Shown here piece by piece: positions 60,904 through 64,000 of a stretch of 64,000 bases of DNA. Positions within the stretch are counted from its first letter, which is position 1. Each line of letters starts with the position of its first letter. Source of the stretch: CAYMWF01 sp964394085 [NCBI: uncultured Gemmatimonadota bacterium] (lineage in GTDB: Bacteria > GCA-2686955 > CAYMWF01); the NCBI GenBank assembly GCA_964394085.1, contig CAYMWF010000003.1, forward strand, positions 7,927 to 71,926, in the 5' to 3' direction. The notes beneath the pieces were generated by a model. It did not search any database. It was not told where the DNA came from and saw nothing but the letters and a program-made list of their open reading frames with translations. A program made the position numbers and the translations under genes.

Positions 60904-63052
60904 CCCGCTCCCTCCTGAATACACTTGTGATTCCCTTGATTTTTAAGATCGAATTCGTAATTTTCTTGAGTTGAGCCAGGTTGTTCACTTCAATTTCCAC
61001 CCGCCCCACGGCCTGATCGCCCTGAGCTTTAAACCGGGCTCCCGCGATATTTACACCCACATCAGAGATCACCTTCGAGATATCAAGGAGAAGATATTTC
61101 CTGTCCTCGCCTTTAACTTCTATTGTTACTGGAAAAACCTCTGCGCCGCTGACATCCCACACTACTTCTACGGTGCGTTCCTTCTCTTTTTCCAGCAGCG
61201 GGAAGATATTGGGGCAGTCGATTCGGTGCACCGAGACCCCTCGCCCCCTTGTTATATAACCGATAATCTTGTCACCCGGTACAGGGGTGCAACACTCGGC
61301 CAGCCGCACCATGAGTTTGTCCAATCCTCTGACCCGTATACCCCTCGAGCCGACAGCTCGTGAAACCATTTGGGTCATTTTCGATTTGACCTTGGGGGTC
61401 TCTTTTGCGTGGAATTTTGAGAAATAAAAGCCGGGTGACAACTCACCGCGCCCAATCGCTTCGAAAAAATTATCCAGACGGTCGAATCCGGCTTCCTTGA
61501 GCCGGTCCAGAAATTTACGGTCATACTGTGGCTTAAACTTGTACCTTTTTGCCTCTCGCTCGAATATCTGTCGTCCTATATTGACGGATTGACCGAATTT
61601 TTCAGCTCTCAGGAATTGCCTGATCTTTGATCGTGCTTTGGGGCTTTTCACCGATGAAAGCCAATCCTGGGACGGTTTTTGTGACGGTGAAGTAAAAACT
61701 TGAACCATGTCACCGCTTTTCAGCTGATAGGTCAGAGGCTTGATCTGCCCGTTCACCTTTGCACCAACACAGTGCTGACCGATTTCAGTGTGAATCGCGA
61801 ATGCAAAATCTATCGGGGTAGCTCCCGCCGGGAGTGCTCGAAGATCTCCGTGTGGAGTAAAGACATAAACTTCTTCCCGGAGAAGATTTTTCTTGAAGTC
61901 CTCCAGAAAAATACCGGGATCACCATGTTCTTTCTGGCTGTCCATCATCTCTCTAATCCAGGTTACATATTTATCATCCAGCCTTGGTCCGCTCTTCTGC
62001 CCCTCTTTATACCTCCAGTGAGCTGCAACACCGATTTCAGCGATTTTATCCATTTCAGCGGTTCTTATCTGGATTTCGACAAACAAACCCTTAGGACCGA
62101 CGATTGTCGTGTGAAGAGATTGATACATATTGGATTTCGGATTTGCGATATAGTCTTTGAACCTATCCTGAACGGGTCGCCATTTGGAATGCACCAGACC
62201 CAGAACATGGTAACAGTGTTCAACGCTTTCCGTAATGATCCTGATAGCGAAAAGATCATATATTTCTTCAATCGATACATCCCTGTCTTTCATTTTTCTG
62301 AATATCGAGAAGAAATGTTTCGGTCTTCCGAATACCTGTACAGTTATTTCACTTTCTTTGAATTTTTCTCGTATGGTAGTAACCACTTCATTTATATGCT
62401 CCTCTCGCTCTTCTCTTTTCAGAGCGATCCTTTCGAGGATCGATTGATACTGATCAGGCTCAAGGAATTTAAAAGCGAGATCTTCGAGCTCCCACTTATA
62501 CTTTGCGATTCCCAATCTGTGAGCAAGCGGTGCATAGATATCGCGAGTCTCCTGCGCAATTTTCAACTGATGTCTGGTATCCATGAAATCGAGAGTCTGC
62601 ATATTGTGCAATCGATCAGCGAATTTGATCAGAATCACTCGAATATCACGAATCATCGAAACGAGCAGCTTGCGGAAATTATCAGCCTGCTGCACCTCTC
62701 TGCTTTGGAACCTGAGATCCGTAAGTTTGGTGACCCCATCCACCAGCATGGTGATTTCTTCGCCGAATTTGTCCCTGACATCGTCCAGTGTAGCGGGGGA
62801 GTCTTCGACGACATCATGGATGAGTGCAGCGCAGATCGTACTGGTGTCCATTTCCATACCTGCCAGGAGAAGCGCCACAACTGCTGGATGGACAAAAAAA
62901 GGCTCACCTGACTTCCGGAGCTGAGAGGCGTGCGCGTTCATACTGTAGTCGTACGCCTCACCAACCATAGCCGCATCCAGCCCCGGATCCAGATCAGTGA
63001 TCTTTTTGAGATAAGCATCCTTCGAAAGGAGTATTTCCGTTGGAATCTGCAT
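60881..63052 (-). CDS. rel: Bifunctional (p)ppGpp synthetase/hydrolase, RelA/SpoT family
   Basis: This 723-residue stringent-response enzyme has an intact HD hydrolase domain (about 30-190, HASQLRKSGEPFFVHP and LIHDVVEDS) and an intact synthetase domain (about 230-370, with YQSLHTTIVGPKG). A TGS domain (FTPHGDLRALPAGATPIDFA), a helical/zinc-finger region and a C-terminal ACT domain follow. Both catalytic domains are complete, which suggests a single Rel that makes and degrades ppGpp. It is followed by pgeF with a 23-bp overlap. The ribosome site is weak (GGACGATAG before ATG). Confidence 0.96.
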   Translation of the reverse strand: MQIPTEILLSKDAYLKKITDLDPGLDAAMVGEAYDYSMNAHASQLRKSGEPFFVHPAVVALLLAGMEMDTSTICAALIHDVVEDSPATLDDVRDKFGEEITMLVDGVTKLTDLRFQSREVQQADNFRKLLVSMIRDIRVILIKFADRLHNMQTLDFMDTRHQLKIAQETRDIYAPLAHRLGIAKYKWELEDLAFKFLEPDQYQSILERIALKREEREEHINEVVTTIREKFKESEITVQVFGRPKHFFSIFRKMKDRDVSIEEIYDLFAIRIITESVEHCYHVLGLVHSKWRPVQDRFKDYIANPKSNMYQSLHTTIVGPKGLFVEIQIRTAEMDKIAEIGVAAHWRYKEGQKSGPRLDDKYVTWIREMMDSQKEHGDPGIFLEDFKKNLLREEVYVFTPHGDLRALPAGATPIDFAFAIHTEIGQHCVGAKVNGQIKPLTYQLKSGDMVQVFTSPSQKPSQDWLSSVKSPKARSKIRQFLRAEKFGQSVNIGRQIFEREAKRYKFKPQYDRKFLDRLKEAGFDRLDNFFEAIGRGELSPGFYFSKFHAKETPKVKSKMTQMVSRAVGSRGIRVRGLDKLMVRLAECCTPVPGDKIIGYITRGRGVSVHRIDCPNIFPLLEKEKERTVEVVWDVSGAEVFPVTIEVKGEDRKYLLLDISKVISDVGVNIAGARFKAQGDQAVGRVEIEVNNLAQLKKITNSILKIKGITSVFRRERDEAGRDS

Positions 63053-63130
63053 CTATCGTCCAGGTTTGAAGTCGGGTAAGAACGGTTTCTCAGGCATATG
63101 CCGGTGAAGTGTCTTGAATCGAGCGGTTGC

Positions 63131-63502
63131 GAAGGAGCAGGACATAAGCCGAATTCTGTTCCCGTGGATACCGGGGACGATCATACATCTGGGACGACGG
63201 TTACCCGTCGCCTCGAGCGACTCTACCCGGGGATTAAAGCGGAACGGACAATTCCTCTCCCCCTATTCGGTCTTGCTCCGGGTGGGGTTTACCGAGCCAG
63301 CCCGGTCGCCCGGCCTGCTGGTGGGCTCTTACTCCACCTTTTCACCCTTACCCGCTTCAGCCGAGGCTTGGCGGGCGGTTTCTTTTCTGTGGCACTTTCC
63401 CGGGGTCACCCCCGCTGGACGTTATCCAGCACCCTGCCCTGCGGAGTTCGGACTTTCCTCGAATTCTCTTCAGAACCCGCGACCGTCTCGCCTGCTCCTC
63501 TC
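63131..63502 (-). ncRNA. rnpB: RNase P RNA (bacterial type A)
   Basis: This RNA cuts the 5' leader from tRNA precursors. On the minus strand the signature GAAAGTCCGAACTCC (around 63456-63442) of conserved region I is present. It is followed by GGCAGGGTGCTGGATAACG and a CCCGGGAAAGTGCCACAG stretch, and at the 3' end by AGAATTCGGCTTATG. The ends pair as GGAGCAGG (63498-63491) with CCTGCTCC (63141-63134), forming P1. The length of about 370 nt is normal. Open frames across this region on the plus strand are spurious. Exact ends are estimated. Confidence 0.95.
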
Positions 63503-63539
63503 TATCTTTTCCTCAATACAGCTCTAACAGATTTAAACG

Positions 63540-64000
63540 TTAACCGGACGGATTATCCAGTTTTTTTTCCAGTATGAGCATGCGACCGCATGCCTCGCAA
63601 AATATGTAAGGTTCCCCGGACTTCAACTCTACAATCCGCTGGGGTGGAATCACAGAAAAACAACCTTCACACGAATTCCTGAGAATAGGGACAATAACCA
63701 AGTCTTCTTTTGCCCCGGCAATACGATCATATGTTCGGAGCAATTCGGAAGGAACGGTCTTTCGAAGATTCTCCACTCTCTCCCGGATTTCACTCTGAGT
63801 TCGCGCCATCGCCTCTTTTTCTTCTTCGAACATGTTCAGCTGGTGCTTGTCTTTCTCCAGAAGTTCCTCGATTTCCTTTTCAAAAGTGATAAGATCGGCC
63901 TGCTCGGTTTCTTCCAATTCGAAAAGTTCGAGAAGAGTATTCTCAAGCACGTCAAGTTTCTCACCTTCCCGTTTTATCTGCTTGTTCAGGGCCGCATATT
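63540..64000 (-). CDS. Coiled-coil C4 zinc-ribbon protein (DUF164/CT398-like), C-terminal part
   Basis: The frame is open to the window edge, so the N-terminus is missing. The visible 150 residues start with a long charged coiled coil (LELFELEETEQADL, KEIEELLEKDKHQLNMFEEE). They end in a zinc ribbon with CEGC and CEAC pairs (NSCEGCFSVIPP and YIFCEACGRML). This is the plan of the CT398/HP0958 family. HP0958 of Helicobacter is a chaperone for RpoN and flagellar RNA, but the role here is unknown. It lies just upstream of rnpB in the direction of transcription. Confidence 0.88.
   Translation of the reverse strand, partial: YAALNKQIKREGEKLDVLENTLLELFELEETEQADLITFEKEIEELLEKDKHQLNMFEEEKEAMARTQSEIRERVENLRKTVPSELLRTYDRIAGAKEDLVIVPILRNSCEGCFSVIPPQRIVELKSGEPYIFCEACGRMLILEKKLDNPSG

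Noticed and set aside
63098-63577. Plus-strand frames of 159 and 137 residues
   Set aside because: They run across the RNase P RNA gene, whose conserved sequence and end pairing explain the region.

Overview
The window reads as chromosomal DNA of an uncultured bacterium of the Fibrobacterota-Chlorobiota-Bacteroidota (FCB) superphylum or an allied candidate phylum. The evidence is a subtilase with a type IX secretion (T9SS) C-terminal sorting domain, a gingipain-like C25 peptidase, many secreted beta-helix and beta-propeller proteins, and the ribosomal order rplM-rpsI-rpsB-tsf-pyrH-frr. The exact phylum cannot be settled from this sequence. Reading frames are intact throughout. No transposase, CRISPR array, tRNA or rRNA gene was seen.

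Layout. 1-6.5 kb: a Cu(I)/Ag(I) RND efflux pump (CusB tail, CusA) followed by an NtrC-type sigma-54 activator and a membrane histidine kinase. 6.7-26 kb: a surface-protein region holding four paralogous right-handed beta-helix proteins, a metallophosphoesterase fused to a seven-repeat domain, a membrane SGNH hydrolase, a DNRLRE-type protein and a propeller-like protein. These are interspersed with a THUMP RNA methyltransferase, a radical SAM protein, a SAM methyltransferase and a sulfotransferase. 26.2-35.8 kb: one long operon for two complete molybdenum hydroxylases (one with three subunits, one with a fused FAD/2Fe-2S subunit), plus XdhC, a MoaD-like protein and a MocA-like cytidylyltransferase that seems to start at ATT. 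35.8-42 kb: two YjbQ-family proteins, a TPR-CHAT protease and an old-yellow-enzyme/dienoyl-CoA-reductase-type oxidoreductase. 42.4-50.5 kb: a second secreted block with an unknown Cys-containing protein behind a sigma-54 promoter, a C25 peptidase, an S8 peptidase with a T9SS tail and a seven-repeat propeller. 50.7-53.3 kb: pepD and a family 2 glycosyltransferase with an extra C-terminal beta domain. 53.4-64 kb, all on the minus strand: frr-pyrH-tsf-rpsB-rpsI-rplM, mtnA, maf-dtd, an outer-membrane barrel candidate, pgeF-rel, the RNase P RNA, and the end of a coiled-coil zinc-ribbon protein.

How the parts relate. A roughly 100-residue beta-sandwich module recurs in seven secreted proteins, at the N-terminus in two and the C-terminus in five. 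Only one protein carries the classical T9SS tail. The sigma-54 activator at 3.8 kb and the -24/-12 promoter at 42.4 kb show that sigma-54 control operates in this genome, but nothing in the sequence links the two directly. Most promising for novelty: the seven-fold Asp-rich repeat domain attached to a phosphoesterase, the mobile beta-sandwich module, the duplicated molybdenum hydroxylase operon, and the sigma-54-driven secreted protein of unknown function.
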